Origin: Bifidobacterium breve
GTDB lineage: Bacteria > Actinomycetota > Thermoleophilia > Solirubrobacterales > Solirubrobacteraceae
NCBI GenBank assembly: GCA_945878865.1
Contig: CAMCUD010000010.1
Coordinates: 1 to 64,000 of the forward strand
Direction: 5' to 3'
DNA: 64,000 nucleotides
Part shown: in pieces, positions 7,456 to 16,331 of the stretch
Numbering within the stretch: the first letter of the stretch is position 1
Layout of the letters: every line of letters starts with the position of its first letter
Program-made: the position numbers and the translations under genes
The notes under the pieces: model-generated
What the model saw: the letters and a program-made list of their open reading frames with translations, nothing else
Database searches by the model: none
What the model was told of the DNA's origin: nothing

Positions 7456-8613
7456 GTGCCGATCGACCTGGACCACGCGCGCGAGGTCTTCGACGCCTCC
7501 CGTGACCTGACGGTGGGCCTCGAGGAGGAGTTCGCGCTGCTGGACCCGCGGACGCTCGACATGGTCCCGCGCTTCGAGCACCTGCGCGACGCCGCGGCCG
7601 CCGAGGACCCGCAGCTGCACGCGCAGATCACGGGCGAGCTCATCAGCTCGGAGCTCGAGATCGTCTCGGGTCCCGGCGCCGACATCCACGACGCGCTTGC
7701 CCGCCAGCGCGACATCCGCACCCGGCTCTTCGCGCACGCGGCCCGGCACGAAGTCGCCCTGGCGGCGACCGGCACCCATCCGTGGGCTGACTACCGCGAG
7801 CAGCCGAACATCGACACCGAGCACTATCGCCGCGTCGTCGACGGGCTGGGCTACGTCGCGCGGCGCAACAACACCTTCTCCCAGCATGTCCATGTCGGCG
7901 TGCGCGGCGCCGACCGCGCGGTGCGGGTGTGCGACCGGCTGCGGCCCGTGCTGCCGCTGCTGCTCGCGGTCTCGGCGAACTCGCCGTACGTCGACGGCCA
8001 TTTCACGAACCTGCACACCGCGCGCACGCAGACGTTCACGAAGTCGTTCCCGCGCTGCGGAATCCCCGACGCGTACGGGTCCTGGCAGGCCTACCACGAC
8101 TACCTCGACCTCCTCATCCGGACCCGCTCGATCGTCGAGTACACGCAGGTGTGGTGGTCGGTCCGGCCGCACTTCTCCTACGGGACGGTCGAGGTCCGGA
8201 TCTGCGATGCGCAGATGACCGCGGGGGAGTCCGACGACCTCGCGCGGCTCATCGTCGCCTGCGTCGCTCAGGCGATGCGTGACGAGGACGAGGCGCTCCC
8301 GCTCGAGCGCGTGCCGATGCGCCTGGTGGAGGAGAACATGTGGCGGGCCATTCGCTTCGGCCTCGACGGCGACATGCTCGACCTCGAGGCCGGGGTGACG
8401 TACCCCGCGGCGGAGATCGTCCCGCGCCTGGCGGCCTGGACGGCGCCGGTGCGCGCCGAGCTCGGGATCGAGCTCGTGAACCCGGCGGAGCGCGGCGGGA
8501 ACGGGGCCCAGCGGCAGTGGCGCGAGCACCAGGAGGGGGCCGACCTGCGTTCCGTCTACGCTGGAACCGTGCAGCAAACCGCTCGCAGCTACGGGATGGA
8601 GGTGCCCGCGTGA
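7456..8613 (+). CDS. Carboxylate-amine ligase, GCS2/YbdK family
   Basis: The 385-residue protein belongs to the glutamate-cysteine ligase type 2 family: VGLEEEFALLDP near the start holds the metal-binding glutamates, and GELISSELEI, THPWADY, NNTFSQHVHVG and GTVEVRICDAQ are family blocks. YbdK-type members have weak gamma-glutamyl-cysteine ligase activity; actinobacterial relatives (EgtA) serve ergothioneine synthesis. It stands beside rex and a glutaredoxin-like gene, which fits thiol metabolism, but the actual substrates are unknown. The GTG start lies 13 bases after rex, and its stop overlaps the next gene (GTGA). Confidence 0.85.
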   Translation: MPIDLDHAREVFDASRDLTVGLEEEFALLDPRTLDMVPRFEHLRDAAAAEDPQLHAQITGELISSELEIVSGPGADIHDALARQRDIRTRLFAHAARHEVALAATGTHPWADYREQPNIDTEHYRRVVDGLGYVARRNNTFSQHVHVGVRGADRAVRVCDRLRPVLPLLLAVSANSPYVDGHFTNLHTARTQTFTKSFPRCGIPDAYGSWQAYHDYLDLLIRTRSIVEYTQVWWSVRPHFSYGTVEVRICDAQMTAGESDDLARLIVACVAQAMRDEDEALPLERVPMRLVEENMWRAIRFGLDGDMLDLEAGVTYPAAEIVPRLAAWTAPVRAELGIELVNPAERGGNGAQRQWREHQEGADLRSVYAGTVQQTARSYGMEVPA

Positions 8614-9068
8614 GCTTCGCCGATCAACCGCCTGGCGGCATGCCAGGTGAAGGCCGACCGCCGACGGAGGAAGAGCTCCGCGCCGCCTACGAGGCGGAGA
8701 TCAAGCGCCTGCGGGTCGAGGACGTGATCGTCCAGACCGTCGTGTCGCTGATCAACCTGGGGGCCCGCAAGGCCGGGATCGCCCCCGGCACCGAGGACGA
8801 GAGCGACCCCGAGCAGCTCCAGCAGGCGATCGACGCCGCCCGCGCGCTGCTCCCGTTCGTGGAGACCGCGCTCGGGCCGGAGTCCGCGCAGCTGAAGGAC
8901 GCGCTCTCGCAGCTCCAGATGGCCTACACGCGCCAGGCAACCGGCGGCGCTCCGGCCGAGGAGGGCGCGGCGCCGCCGCCGTCCGAGCCGCAGGGCGGCC
9001 AGCCGCCGCAGGGGGAGGGGCAGGGCCCCGCGCAGTCCTCCGGCCGGCTCTGGGTTCCGGGGCAGTAG
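8610..9068 (+). CDS. DUF1844-like small acidic protein
   Basis: The 152-residue protein has a helical core at about residues 30-105 (VEDVIVQTVVSLINLGARKAG, then QQAIDAARALLPFVETAL and KDALSQLQMAYTR) that resembles DUF1844. It ends in a Pro/Gln/Gly-rich tail and has no membrane segment or catalytic motif. The GTG start overlaps the stop of the ligase gene by four bases, so it is likely co-translated with it. Its function is unknown; DUF1844 proteins are widespread in actinobacteria near translation genes. Confidence 0.75.
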   Translation: MSFADQPPGGMPGEGRPPTEEELRAAYEAEIKRLRVEDVIVQTVVSLINLGARKAGIAPGTEDESDPEQLQQAIDAARALLPFVETALGPESAQLKDALSQLQMAYTRQATGGAPAEEGAAPPPSEPQGGQPPQGEGQGPAQSSGRLWVPGQ

Positions 9069-9100
9069 CGCTCCACGCCGCATCGGAGGTGCCCGCGACC

Positions 9101-9106
9101 TAGACT
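9101..9106 (+). promoter_or_regulatory. -10 box upstream of the first APC permease
   Basis: TAGACT lies 9 bases before the TTG start at 9116 and fits the recurrent short-leader pattern of this window. No convincing -35 element is visible. Confidence 0.45.
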
Positions 9107-9115
9107 GCGGGCACC

Positions 9116-11020
9116 TTGGCCGAGCGTCGCCTCCACGGACTTCAGCGCGTCCTCGGCGTCAACGCGCTGTTCTCGACCGCCTACGGCAACGTCGGCTCGT
9201 CGATCTACTACGCGCTGGGCCTCGTCGCCGGCCTCGCGCTCGGGCTGACGCCGCTGGTGTTCGTCATCACCGGCGCGTTCTTCTTCTGCACCGCCGCGAC
9301 GTACGCCGAGGCCACCGCGATGTACCCGGAGGCCGGGGGATCCTCGAGCTTCGCCCGCCGCGCGTTCAACGAGTTCACCTCGTTCTTCGCCGCGTGGGGG
9401 CAGATGCTCAACTACCTCATCACGATCGCCATCTCGGCGTTCTTCGTGCCGCACTACCTCGGCGGGCTGTTCTGGGAGCCGCTGCGCAGCGCGCCGGGCG
9501 ACATCATCTTCGGGATCGTCGTGGTCATCGCCCTGGCCGCGGTGAACATCGTGGGGGTCAAGGAGTCCGCGGGGCTGAACATCTTCCTCGCGGTCGTCGA
9601 CTTCCTCACGCAGCTGCTGCTCGTGCTGCTCGGCTTCGTGCTCGTCTTCGCGCCCGGCGACCTCGTCGATCAGATCCAGTTCGGCGTCGCGCCGACGTGG
9701 GAGCAGTTCCTCGTCGCGATCCCGCTCGGCATGATCGCCTACACCGGCATCGAGACCATCTCGAACATGGCCGAGGAGGCCAAGGACGAGGCGAAGACGA
9801 TCCCCGCGGCGATCAACCGCGTCCAGATCGCCGTCTTCGCCATCTACTTCACCCTCCCGGCCATCGCGCTGAGCGCGCTGCCGGTGACGTTCAACGAGAA
9901 GACCGGGGAGTACCAGACGCTGCTGGGCCTGCCCGAGGACGAGGGCGGCTACGCCGGCGACCCGATCCTCGGTGTGGTCAAGGCCATCGACCTCGGCCCG
10001 CTCCAGCACGCCGCCGAGATCTACGTCGGCCTGCTTGCGGCGACGATCCTCTTCCTCGCGACGAACGCGGGCATCATCGGGGTCTCGCGCCTCGTCTACT
10101 CCATGGGCATCCACCGCCAGATGCCCGATCAGCTGCGCCAGCTGCACCCGAAGTACGGCACGCCGTGGATCGGGATCATCGTCTTCGGGGCGATCGCGTG
10201 CATCGCGATCATCCCGGGCCAGGCCGACTTCCTGGGGAACATGTACGCCTTCGGCGCGATGCTGTCGTTCACGATCGCGCACGTGTCGCTCATCGTGCTG
10301 CGCGTCCGCCAGCCAGACGTCGCCCGGCCATACACGGGCCCGTGGAACGTGCGGATCCGCGGCCACGAGATCCCGCCGACGGCCATCATCGGCGGGCTCG
10401 GGACCGCCACGGCGTTCGTCGTCGTCACTGTGCTCAACCCGGCGGTCGCGATCGCCGGCGTCCTCTGGCTGGCGATCGGGATCGCCGTGTACATGCTGTA
10501 CCGCCGCAACCAGGGACTCGACCTGAAGACCACGGTGAAGGTCGCCATCCCGCGGCCGGTCGTCGAGACCGAGGCGGAGTACGACTCGATCCTCGTCGCG
10601 CTCGAGGTGCGCGCCGACTACGACCCGGACGCGCTGGCGACGGCGGTGCGGCTCGCCGCGCGGAGGCGGCGCGGGATCTACGTCATGGTCCTCATCACCG
10701 TCCCCGCCTCGTCCCCGATCGGGGCGGCGATGCCGGCCAAGGAGGCGCAGGCCCGCGCGATCATCGAACAGGCCCGCCTGCAGGGCGGGCGCCGGGTGAC
10801 GGGCCGCTGGGTCAAGGTCCGGGCCGGCCAGGCCGGCAGGGCGATCGTGGAGGAGGCAAAGACCATGCGCGCCCGCGCCATCGTCATGCCGCTGCCACCG
10901 CGCACCACCGGCGCCAGCGTGTTCGGCAAGACGCTCGAGACGGTGCTGGCCGAGCGGCCGTGCCGGGTGATCATCGAGTCCGAGCCCGAGCACCCCCGGC
11001 GCGAGCCCGTCCGCGTCTGA
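9116..11020 (+). CDS. APC-family permease with C-terminal universal-stress-protein domain (paralogue 1)
   Basis: The 634-residue protein has a 12-helix APC permease core (residues about 10-470), with the AYGNVGSSIYYALG loop of helix 1 and the AYTGIETISNMAEEAKDE motif of helix 6-7. A cytosolic domain follows from about residue 480 (YDSILVALEV ... GRAIVEEAKTMRARAIVMPL ... ERPCRVIIE) resembling UspA. APC transporters with such a tail include cation-coupled amino acid carriers and KimA-type potassium importers. A TTG start directly after a short leader is the best choice. A second copy of this architecture lies at 13242 and TrkA-like genes follow. The substrate is unproven. Confidence 0.85.
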   Translation: MAERRLHGLQRVLGVNALFSTAYGNVGSSIYYALGLVAGLALGLTPLVFVITGAFFFCTAATYAEATAMYPEAGGSSSFARRAFNEFTSFFAAWGQMLNYLITIAISAFFVPHYLGGLFWEPLRSAPGDIIFGIVVVIALAAVNIVGVKESAGLNIFLAVVDFLTQLLLVLLGFVLVFAPGDLVDQIQFGVAPTWEQFLVAIPLGMIAYTGIETISNMAEEAKDEAKTIPAAINRVQIAVFAIYFTLPAIALSALPVTFNEKTGEYQTLLGLPEDEGGYAGDPILGVVKAIDLGPLQHAAEIYVGLLAATILFLATNAGIIGVSRLVYSMGIHRQMPDQLRQLHPKYGTPWIGIIVFGAIACIAIIPGQADFLGNMYAFGAMLSFTIAHVSLIVLRVRQPDVARPYTGPWNVRIRGHEIPPTAIIGGLGTATAFVVVTVLNPAVAIAGVLWLAIGIAVYMLYRRNQGLDLKTTVKVAIPRPVVETEAEYDSILVALEVRADYDPDALATAVRLAARRRRGIYVMVLITVPASSPIGAAMPAKEAQARAIIEQARLQGGRRVTGRWVKVRAGQAGRAIVEEAKTMRARAIVMPLPPRTTGASVFGKTLETVLAERPCRVIIESEPEHPRREPVRV

Positions 11021-11023
11021 CGG

Positions 11024-12898
11024 TCAGGCCCGCGCGGCCTCCCGCGCGGCCACCTCGGCGAGGACGACCTCCACGACCTCCGGGTCGAACTGCGTTCCGG
11101 CGCAGCGGGCGAGCTCGGCCAGCGCCGCCTCCGGCGACATCCCCGCGCGGTAGGGACGGTCGCTGACCATCGCGTCGAGGGCGTCGCAGACGCCGACGAT
11201 CCGCGCGCCGAGCGGGATCTGCTCGCCGGCGAGCCCGTCGGGGTAGCCGCCGCCGTCCCAGCGCTCGTGGATGGCGCGCACGAGGGGCGCCACGCTGCGC
11301 AGGAACGGGATGCCGGCGAGCAGCCGGCCGCCGACCTCGCTGTGGGCCTTGACCTGCTCGAACTCGTCGTGGGTGAGCTTCGCGGGCTTGCGCAGCAGGT
11401 CGCTGGGCACGGCGATCTTGCCGATGTCGTGCAGGAGCGCCGCGTAGCGGACATCCCGCAGGGTGCGCGTGTCCATCCCGAGGCGCTCGCCTACCCGGAT
11501 CGACAGGTCGACCACGTCGCGCGCGTGCTGGGCGGTGTACGCGTCCTTGGCCTCGAGCACGTCGACGAGGGTGCTGAGCGTCGTCGCGACGGTGCCTTCG
11601 AGCTCGGCGGTGAGCTGGACGCGGTGCAGCGCCGCGCCGACCTGCGCGGCGATGACCTCGGCGAGGAGCAGGTCGTCGCCGTCCAGCGCGCCGGTCGCCT
11701 CCTGCTCGAGGTTCAGGACGCCCCAGACCTCGCCGTCGACGTGAATGGGCAGCGCGAGCTCCGAGCCGGGATCGATCCGCGGGTCACGGCGCAGGTAGTC
11801 GGGATCGTGGCGGGTGTCGGGGATGAGCGCGGGCCGCCCGGTCCGCGCGACCCGGCCGTTGACGCCCTCGTGCAGGCGCTGCTCGATCGCGAGGAAGACC
11901 GGGTCGGAGGCCAGCGGGCCGGCGGCGCCGACGACCCGCAGCACGCCGCCCTCCAGCCGCTGGATCACCGCGAGGTAGAAGTCGAACGACCGGTGCAGCT
12001 CGCAGACCGTCCGCTCGGCGATCGCGCGGACGTCGCCCAGGGGTGCGAGCTCCACGGAGAGACGGCTGGCGACGGCCAGCCGCTCGTGCTGGCGGCGCGC
12101 GGCCGGGATCGGACCGCTGGCGCGCCGGGCGCGCTTGGCGGCATACAGGCGCTCGTCGGCGACGGCCAGGAGGGTCTCGCGGCTGTCGCCGTCCTGCGGC
12201 CAGCAGGCCACGCCTGCGCTCAGTCCGACGCGCCGATCCACGCGTGCGACGGCGTCGCGCGCGCGGTCGGCCACCGTCGCGGCCTCGTCCGGGCCGGCTC
12301 CCGGCAGGATGCAGGCGAACTCGTCGCCGCCGATGCGAAAGCACGGGTCGTCGGCCCGGCAGGCCCCCGACAGCGCTGCGGCCACCGCCCGCAGCACGCG
12401 GTCGCCCTCGGCGTGGCCGTGGCCGTCGTTGACCGACTTGAAGTGGTCGAGGTCCAGGAGCAGAACGGCGAACGGCCGCCGGGGCCCGGTGACGCGGTCG
12501 GCGCGGCGCAGCCAGTCATGGAACTCCCGGTGGTTGCGCAGGCCGGTCAGCGGGTCGTGGCGCGCCAGCGCGGCGTGCTCCTCCAGCAGGGAGGCGTTGG
12601 CCAGGGCCAGTGCCGCGTGGTCGGCGAAGTCGCACAGGTCCTCGAGTTCGTCGGGGCCGAGCACCTGCTCCGGCGCCGCCGTGCCGTGCAGCCAGCCGAC
12701 CAGGTGCCCGCGGGCCACGAGCGGCACCGCGCCCTCGGGCGGCGTCGGGCCGCTGGAGAGATGGAGCGTCAGGCCGAGGCCGGGGAAGAGACCGTGGGCA
12801 TGGCGGCAGACCTCCGCAGCGGTCTCGTCGAGATGCGGCCGCGCGCAGATGTCGCGAAGGGCGTCGAGGAGGGCACGGCGGCCCGGGGTCGTAGGCAC
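11024..12898 (-). CDS. Dual GGDEF/HD-GYP signalling protein with GAF domains
   Basis: In order, the 624-residue protein has a GAF-like region (1-110), a GGDEF domain (about 115-275) with intact GGDEF motif and an RADD inhibitory site five residues before it, a second GAF domain (290-445), and an HD-GYP domain (450-615) with HDIGK and RWDGGGYPDG. GGDEF domains make cyclic di-GMP and HD-GYP domains hydrolyse it, so both activities may be present and gated by the GAF sensors. It appears soluble, with no membrane helix. The GTG at 12898 is preferred; an ATG at 12991 would add a tail without domain character. Only three bases separate it from the convergent permease. Confidence 0.88.
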   Translation of the reverse strand: MPTTPGRRALLDALRDICARPHLDETAAEVCRHAHGLFPGLGLTLHLSSGPTPPEGAVPLVARGHLVGWLHGTAAPEQVLGPDELEDLCDFADHAALALANASLLEEHAALARHDPLTGLRNHREFHDWLRRADRVTGPRRPFAVLLLDLDHFKSVNDGHGHAEGDRVLRAVAAALSGACRADDPCFRIGGDEFACILPGAGPDEAATVADRARDAVARVDRRVGLSAGVACWPQDGDSRETLLAVADERLYAAKRARRASGPIPAARRQHERLAVASRLSVELAPLGDVRAIAERTVCELHRSFDFYLAVIQRLEGGVLRVVGAAGPLASDPVFLAIEQRLHEGVNGRVARTGRPALIPDTRHDPDYLRRDPRIDPGSELALPIHVDGEVWGVLNLEQEATGALDGDDLLLAEVIAAQVGAALHRVQLTAELEGTVATTLSTLVDVLEAKDAYTAQHARDVVDLSIRVGERLGMDTRTLRDVRYAALLHDIGKIAVPSDLLRKPAKLTHDEFEQVKAHSEVGGRLLAGIPFLRSVAPLVRAIHERWDGGGYPDGLAGEQIPLGARIVGVCDALDAMVSDRPYRAGMSPEAALAELARCAGTQFDPEVVEVVLAEVAAREAARA

Positions 12899-13028
12899 AA
12901 CCGACTCTGTCGGCGTCCGACGAGACGTCCTGCATGTCCACACGGTCGAAGGTCGATCACCGCGATGTCGAGACGGCCCGGGAAGCCGCATGCTGCGGGC
13001 CGGAGATAGGTCACACAGCGGCGCCGTT

Positions 13029-13034
13029 TACGCT
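13029..13034 (+). promoter_or_regulatory. -10 box, probable leaderless promoter of the small membrane protein and second permease
   Basis: TACGCT lies 7 bases before the GTG at 13042 without an intervening ribosome binding site. Confidence 0.5.
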
Positions 13035-13041
13035 GTCGCCC

Positions 13042-13242
13042 GTGCCCGACCCCGCGTCCGTCCACCGCGCCAGCACCCGCATCATGTCGACGATCCTCGT
13101 GGTCCTCGGGGTCGTGCTGATCGTCAGCACGCTCGCGCAGGGCGGCGGGCCGCTGTCGGTCGGCGTGGTGTTCGGCCTGCTGCTCGGTGGCGCCGGCGCC
13201 GCGCGGCTCTGGCTCGAGCGGGCACGGGAGCGCAACCGCTGA
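13042..13242 (+). CDS. Small two-helix membrane protein
   Basis: The 66-residue protein has two hydrophobic helices (STILVVLGVVLIVSTLA and VGVVFGLLLGGAGAARLWL) and a basic end (ERARERNR). Its TGA stop shares one base with the ATG of the second APC permease (TGATG), so it is likely co-translated with that transporter and may be an accessory subunit. This is inferred from coupling only, and no family is recognised. The GTG start is chosen because of the promoter box just before it. Confidence 0.7.
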   Translation: MPDPASVHRASTRIMSTILVVLGVVLIVSTLAQGGGPLSVGVVFGLLLGGAGAARLWLERARERNR

Positions 13243-15188
13243 TGCCGACGTCCGACCGGCTCGGCCGGCGCTGGCTCGGCGCGCCCACGCTGTTCGCGGT
13301 CATCTGGACGTCCCTGGCGAGCGCCATCTACTTCTCTCTCGGTGTCATCGCCGAGCGCGCGCTGGGGATGACGCCGGCCGTCTTCCTCGTGGCCGGCGTG
13401 GTGTTCGCGCTGACGGCCATGACGTACGTCGAGGGCGCCTCGCTGCACCAGGAGCGCTCGGGCTCCACGGTGTTCGCCCGCTACGCCTTCAACGAGCTGT
13501 GGAGCTTCGTCGCGGGGTGGGCGGTCCTCCTGGACTTCCTCATCCTCATCGCCGTCACGGCCCTGTCGGCGACGAACTACCTCGCGACGTTCTGGTCGCC
13601 GCTGGGCGAGGGAGCGGCGGAGACGGCGCTGTGCATCGGGATCATCGCGTACGTCGCCGTCCGCAACATCCGCGGGTTCAGCGCCACGCGCGCCCGCCGC
13701 ATCGCGGGCCTCGTGATCGCCGACCTGTTCCTCCAGGCGCTGATCATCGTGCTCGGGCTGCTGCTGTTCCTCCAGCCCGGCGTGCTCGTCGAGTCGATCG
13801 ACCTCGGCAGCGCCCCGACGTGGACCGACCTCATCTTCGCGCTCACGCTGACGACCGTCGCGTTCACGGGCCTGGAGTCGGCCTCCGGCCTGGCCGGGGA
13901 GCTGCGGGTGGGCCGTGCGGCGCTGCGCCGCCTGATCTCCAGCGCGGCGGGCTCGGTGCTCGTCATCTACACCGGCATCGCGATCGTGGCCGTCTCCGCG
14001 CTGCCGATCGAGGGCGACACGACCCCGCTCTCGGACAACGTCGACGCTCCCGTCGTCGCCGTGGTCGACGCCTTCGACCCGGCGTGGCTGGCCGACGCCC
14101 TGACGTACGTCGTGGCCGCGTTGGCCGCCGTGACGCTCATCGCCGCGGCGAACTCGGCGATGCTCGGCCTCTCCCGCCTGGCCTACTCGCTGGCGACCAA
14201 CCGGCAGATCCCGCGGCGCGTCGGACGGCTGCACCCGTCGCGCGCGACGCCGTACGTGGTGATCCTCGTGGCCGCCGTGCTCGCGGTGCTCCTCGTGCTG
14301 CCCCAGGACCTGGAGTTCCTGGTGGGCATCTACGCGTTCGGGGCGCTGCTCGCCTTCACGCTCGCGCACCTGTCGATCATCGTGCTGCGCTACCGCGAGC
14401 CGGCCCTCCCGCGCCCGTACCGCATCCCGTTGAATCTCAAGATCGGCGGCGGTGAGCTGCCGGTCCCGGCGGCGCTCGGCTTCGTCATCTCGCTGCTGCT
14501 GTTCGGCAGCGTGCTCGTCTTTCATGACCCTGCGCGGTACGTCGGGGTCGGATGGCTCGCGGTCGGCCTCGTGATGTATCTCGGCTACCGGCGGGTTAGC
14601 GGCATGCCGGTCCTCGAGCGCGTGCAGGTGCCCGAGGCGGCGCTGCGGACCGAGCCGCAGCGCGCGGAGTTCGGCTCGATCCTCGTCCCGGTGTTCGGCA
14701 ACGCGCTGGACGACGACATCATCCAGACGGCCGGCCGGCTCGCCGCCGACGAGGTCGACCCGGACGAGGGGGAGGGGTCGACGATCGAGGCGATCTGGGT
14801 CTTCGAGGTCCCGATGTCGCTGCCGATCGACGCGGCGCTCCCCGATGAGCAGCTCGCGCGCGCCCGCGCCGCCCTCGCGCGAGCCAAGGCGGTGGGCGAG
14901 GAGTACGAGGGCGTCGAGGTCGCGACTGCCACGGTGCGGGCCCGCCGGATCGGCCAGGCGATCGTCGAGGAGGCACGGCGGCGTGGGGTGGAGGCCATCG
15001 TCCTCGCGGCGGAGGAGCCGTCGCGCATCCGGGGCGGCGCCCGCCTCGGCGGGCGCGGCGGGCCGCTCGACAACTTCGTCGGCGAGGCCACGAAGTACGT
15101 GCTGCAGAAGGCGCCGTGCCGGGTGATCCTGACCGCTCCGCCGGCCGAGGCGATGCCGAGCCCGACCGCTGAGCAGGCCGGCCCGTGA
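13242..15188 (+). CDS. APC-family permease with C-terminal universal-stress-protein domain (paralogue 2)
   Basis: The 648-residue protein repeats the architecture of the gene at 9116: a 12-helix APC core (LASAIYFSLGVIAERALG in helix 1, AFTGLESASGLAGELR in helix 6-7) and a cytosolic UspA-like end from about residue 475 (FGSILVPVFGNALDDDIIQ ... GQAIVEEARRRGVEAIVLA ... KAPCRVIL). The two copies share order and motifs but have clearly diverged, so this is an old duplication. Its partner genes are a small membrane protein upstream and two TrkA-like genes 43 bases downstream. Potassium or amino acid uptake are both possible. Confidence 0.85.
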   Translation: MPTSDRLGRRWLGAPTLFAVIWTSLASAIYFSLGVIAERALGMTPAVFLVAGVVFALTAMTYVEGASLHQERSGSTVFARYAFNELWSFVAGWAVLLDFLILIAVTALSATNYLATFWSPLGEGAAETALCIGIIAYVAVRNIRGFSATRARRIAGLVIADLFLQALIIVLGLLLFLQPGVLVESIDLGSAPTWTDLIFALTLTTVAFTGLESASGLAGELRVGRAALRRLISSAAGSVLVIYTGIAIVAVSALPIEGDTTPLSDNVDAPVVAVVDAFDPAWLADALTYVVAALAAVTLIAAANSAMLGLSRLAYSLATNRQIPRRVGRLHPSRATPYVVILVAAVLAVLLVLPQDLEFLVGIYAFGALLAFTLAHLSIIVLRYREPALPRPYRIPLNLKIGGGELPVPAALGFVISLLLFGSVLVFHDPARYVGVGWLAVGLVMYLGYRRVSGMPVLERVQVPEAALRTEPQRAEFGSILVPVFGNALDDDIIQTAGRLAADEVDPDEGEGSTIEAIWVFEVPMSLPIDAALPDEQLARARAALARAKAVGEEYEGVEVATATVRARRIGQAIVEEARRRGVEAIVLAAEEPSRIRGGARLGGRGGPLDNFVGEATKYVLQKAPCRVILTAPPAEAMPSPTAEQAGP

Positions 15189-15217
15189 GGGGCCGGCGGC
15201 CCGCGCCGGAGACGTAC

Positions 15218-15223
15218 TAGAGT
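15218..15223 (+). promoter_or_regulatory. -10 box, probable leaderless promoter of the TrkA pair
   Basis: TAGAGT lies 8 bases before the ATG at 15232 with no ribosome binding site between. Confidence 0.5.
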
Positions 15224-15231
15224 CCGGCCCC

Positions 15232-15657
15232 ATGCTCGTCTTGATCGTGGGCGCCGGCCGTGTCGGCTCGTCCGTCGCCCGTGCTGCCCTGGCTGCCGGC
15301 CACGAGGTGTCGGTGCTCGACGACGACCCGCTCAGTCACGAGCGGCTCGACGCCGGGATGGACACCAGTTGGGAAGAGGCCGGCGGGCGCTTCACCGTCG
15401 GCACCGCCCTCGAGGTCGAGGCGCTGACGGCGGCGGGCATCGAGGAGGCCGACGTCTTCATCGCGTCGACGAACGGTGACAACACGAATCTCACGATCGC
15501 CCAGATCGCGCAGCGGCGGTTCGGCGTCGAGCGTGTCATCGTGCGCGTCATGGACCCGGCCCGATCGGACTGGTACCGCGAGCAGGGCCTCAACACGATC
15601 TGCCCGACGAAGCACGCCATCGAGATGTTCAACGCGTCCCTGGGGCTGACCGCCTGA
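15232..15657 (+). CDS. TrkA-N (RCK) protein lacking the TrkA-C domain
   Basis: The 141-residue protein is a single NAD-binding RCK fold with the dinucleotide loop VGAGRVGSS at the start, the acidic end of strand 2 (VLDDD) and the conserved STNGDNTN segment. TrkA/KtrA proteins gate potassium channels and transporters by binding NAD(H), ATP or ADP in the cytosol. It lacks the usual TrkA-C domain, while the next gene has one, and the two overlap by one base (TGATG). They probably form one regulatory ring. No TrkH/KtrB membrane subunit is present in the window. Confidence 0.85.
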   Translation: MLVLIVGAGRVGSSVARAALAAGHEVSVLDDDPLSHERLDAGMDTSWEEAGGRFTVGTALEVEALTAAGIEEADVFIASTNGDNTNLTIAQIAQRRFGVERVIVRVMDPARSDWYREQGLNTICPTKHAIEMFNASLGLTA

Positions 15658-16331
15658 TGTACGTCGTCATCGTCGGAGGCGGCAAGGTCGGCCTCAACCT
15701 CGCCCGCGAGCTCCTGCGCAACCAGCATGAGGTCACCCTCGTCGAGCAGAACCGCTCCACCTACCTGCGGCTCGAGCAGGAGCTCGAGCACGTCGTCCAG
15801 TACGGCGACGGCACGGAGCTGTGGGTTCTCGAGCGGGCCGGGATCGGCCGCGCGGATCTCGTCGTGGCGGTCACCGGTGACGATGAGGACAACATCCTCA
15901 TCTGCCAGGTGGCGAAAGAGAAGTATCTCTGTGAGCGGATCATCGCCCGCTGCAACAACCCGCGGAACCTCCAGCACTTCCGGCTGCTGAACATCATGCC
16001 GGCGGTCTCCGCCACGGACCTGATCCTCAACCTCATCGAGCACGAGGTGCCGGGCCACGGCCTGGTCCACCTGCTCGACCTGCCCGACGAGCAGCTGGAG
16101 ATCATCGAGGTCGAGGTCACGCAGGGCGCCCCCGCAGAAGGCCGTCGCGTCGCGGACATCGACCTGCCGGACGGCAGCCTGATCATCTCGGTGCTTCCGG
16201 CCGGCGGCGGCGGATTCGTCCCGAAGCCCGACACGGTCGTCAACGCCGGCGACGAGGTGCTCGTCGTCCTCGACCCGGGGTTGGAGGACGCGATCACCGC
16301 GCAGTTCTCGAAGAATGGATCCCATGGCTGA
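15657..16331 (+). CDS. TrkA protein with RCK-N and TrkA-C domains
   Basis: The 224-residue protein has an RCK-N Rossmann domain (residues 1-130, VGGGKVGLNLA, then VEQNR and AVTGDDEDN) and a TrkA-C domain (about 140-215, PAEGRRVADIDLPDGSLI ... NAGDEVLVV) that binds ligands such as cyclic di-AMP in some homologues. It is the natural partner of the shorter RCK protein upstream. The pairing with two APC-Usp permeases 5' suggests potassium homeostasis; this is an inference from gene order. Confidence 0.9.
   Translation: MYVVIVGGGKVGLNLARELLRNQHEVTLVEQNRSTYLRLEQELEHVVQYGDGTELWVLERAGIGRADLVVAVTGDDEDNILICQVAKEKYLCERIIARCNNPRNLQHFRLLNIMPAVSATDLILNLIEHEVPGHGLVHLLDLPDEQLEIIEVEVTQGAPAEGRRVADIDLPDGSLIISVLPAGGGGFVPKPDTVVNAGDEVLVVLDPGLEDAITAQFSKNGSHG

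Noticed and set aside
9069-9115. Cyclic di-AMP riboswitch before the APC permease
   Set aside because: The 47-base gap is too short for the known riboswitch and shows only a -10 box.
11024-12991. Use of ATG 12991 for the GGDEF protein
   Set aside because: It would add 31 residues of basic, non-domain sequence; the GTG at 12898 precedes the first structured region. The choice remains uncertain.
12135-13241. N-terminal extension of the second APC permease
   Set aside because: The extra 369 codons are Ser/Arg-rich, lie antisense to the GGDEF protein and contain no permease features; the ATG at 13242 is the natural start.
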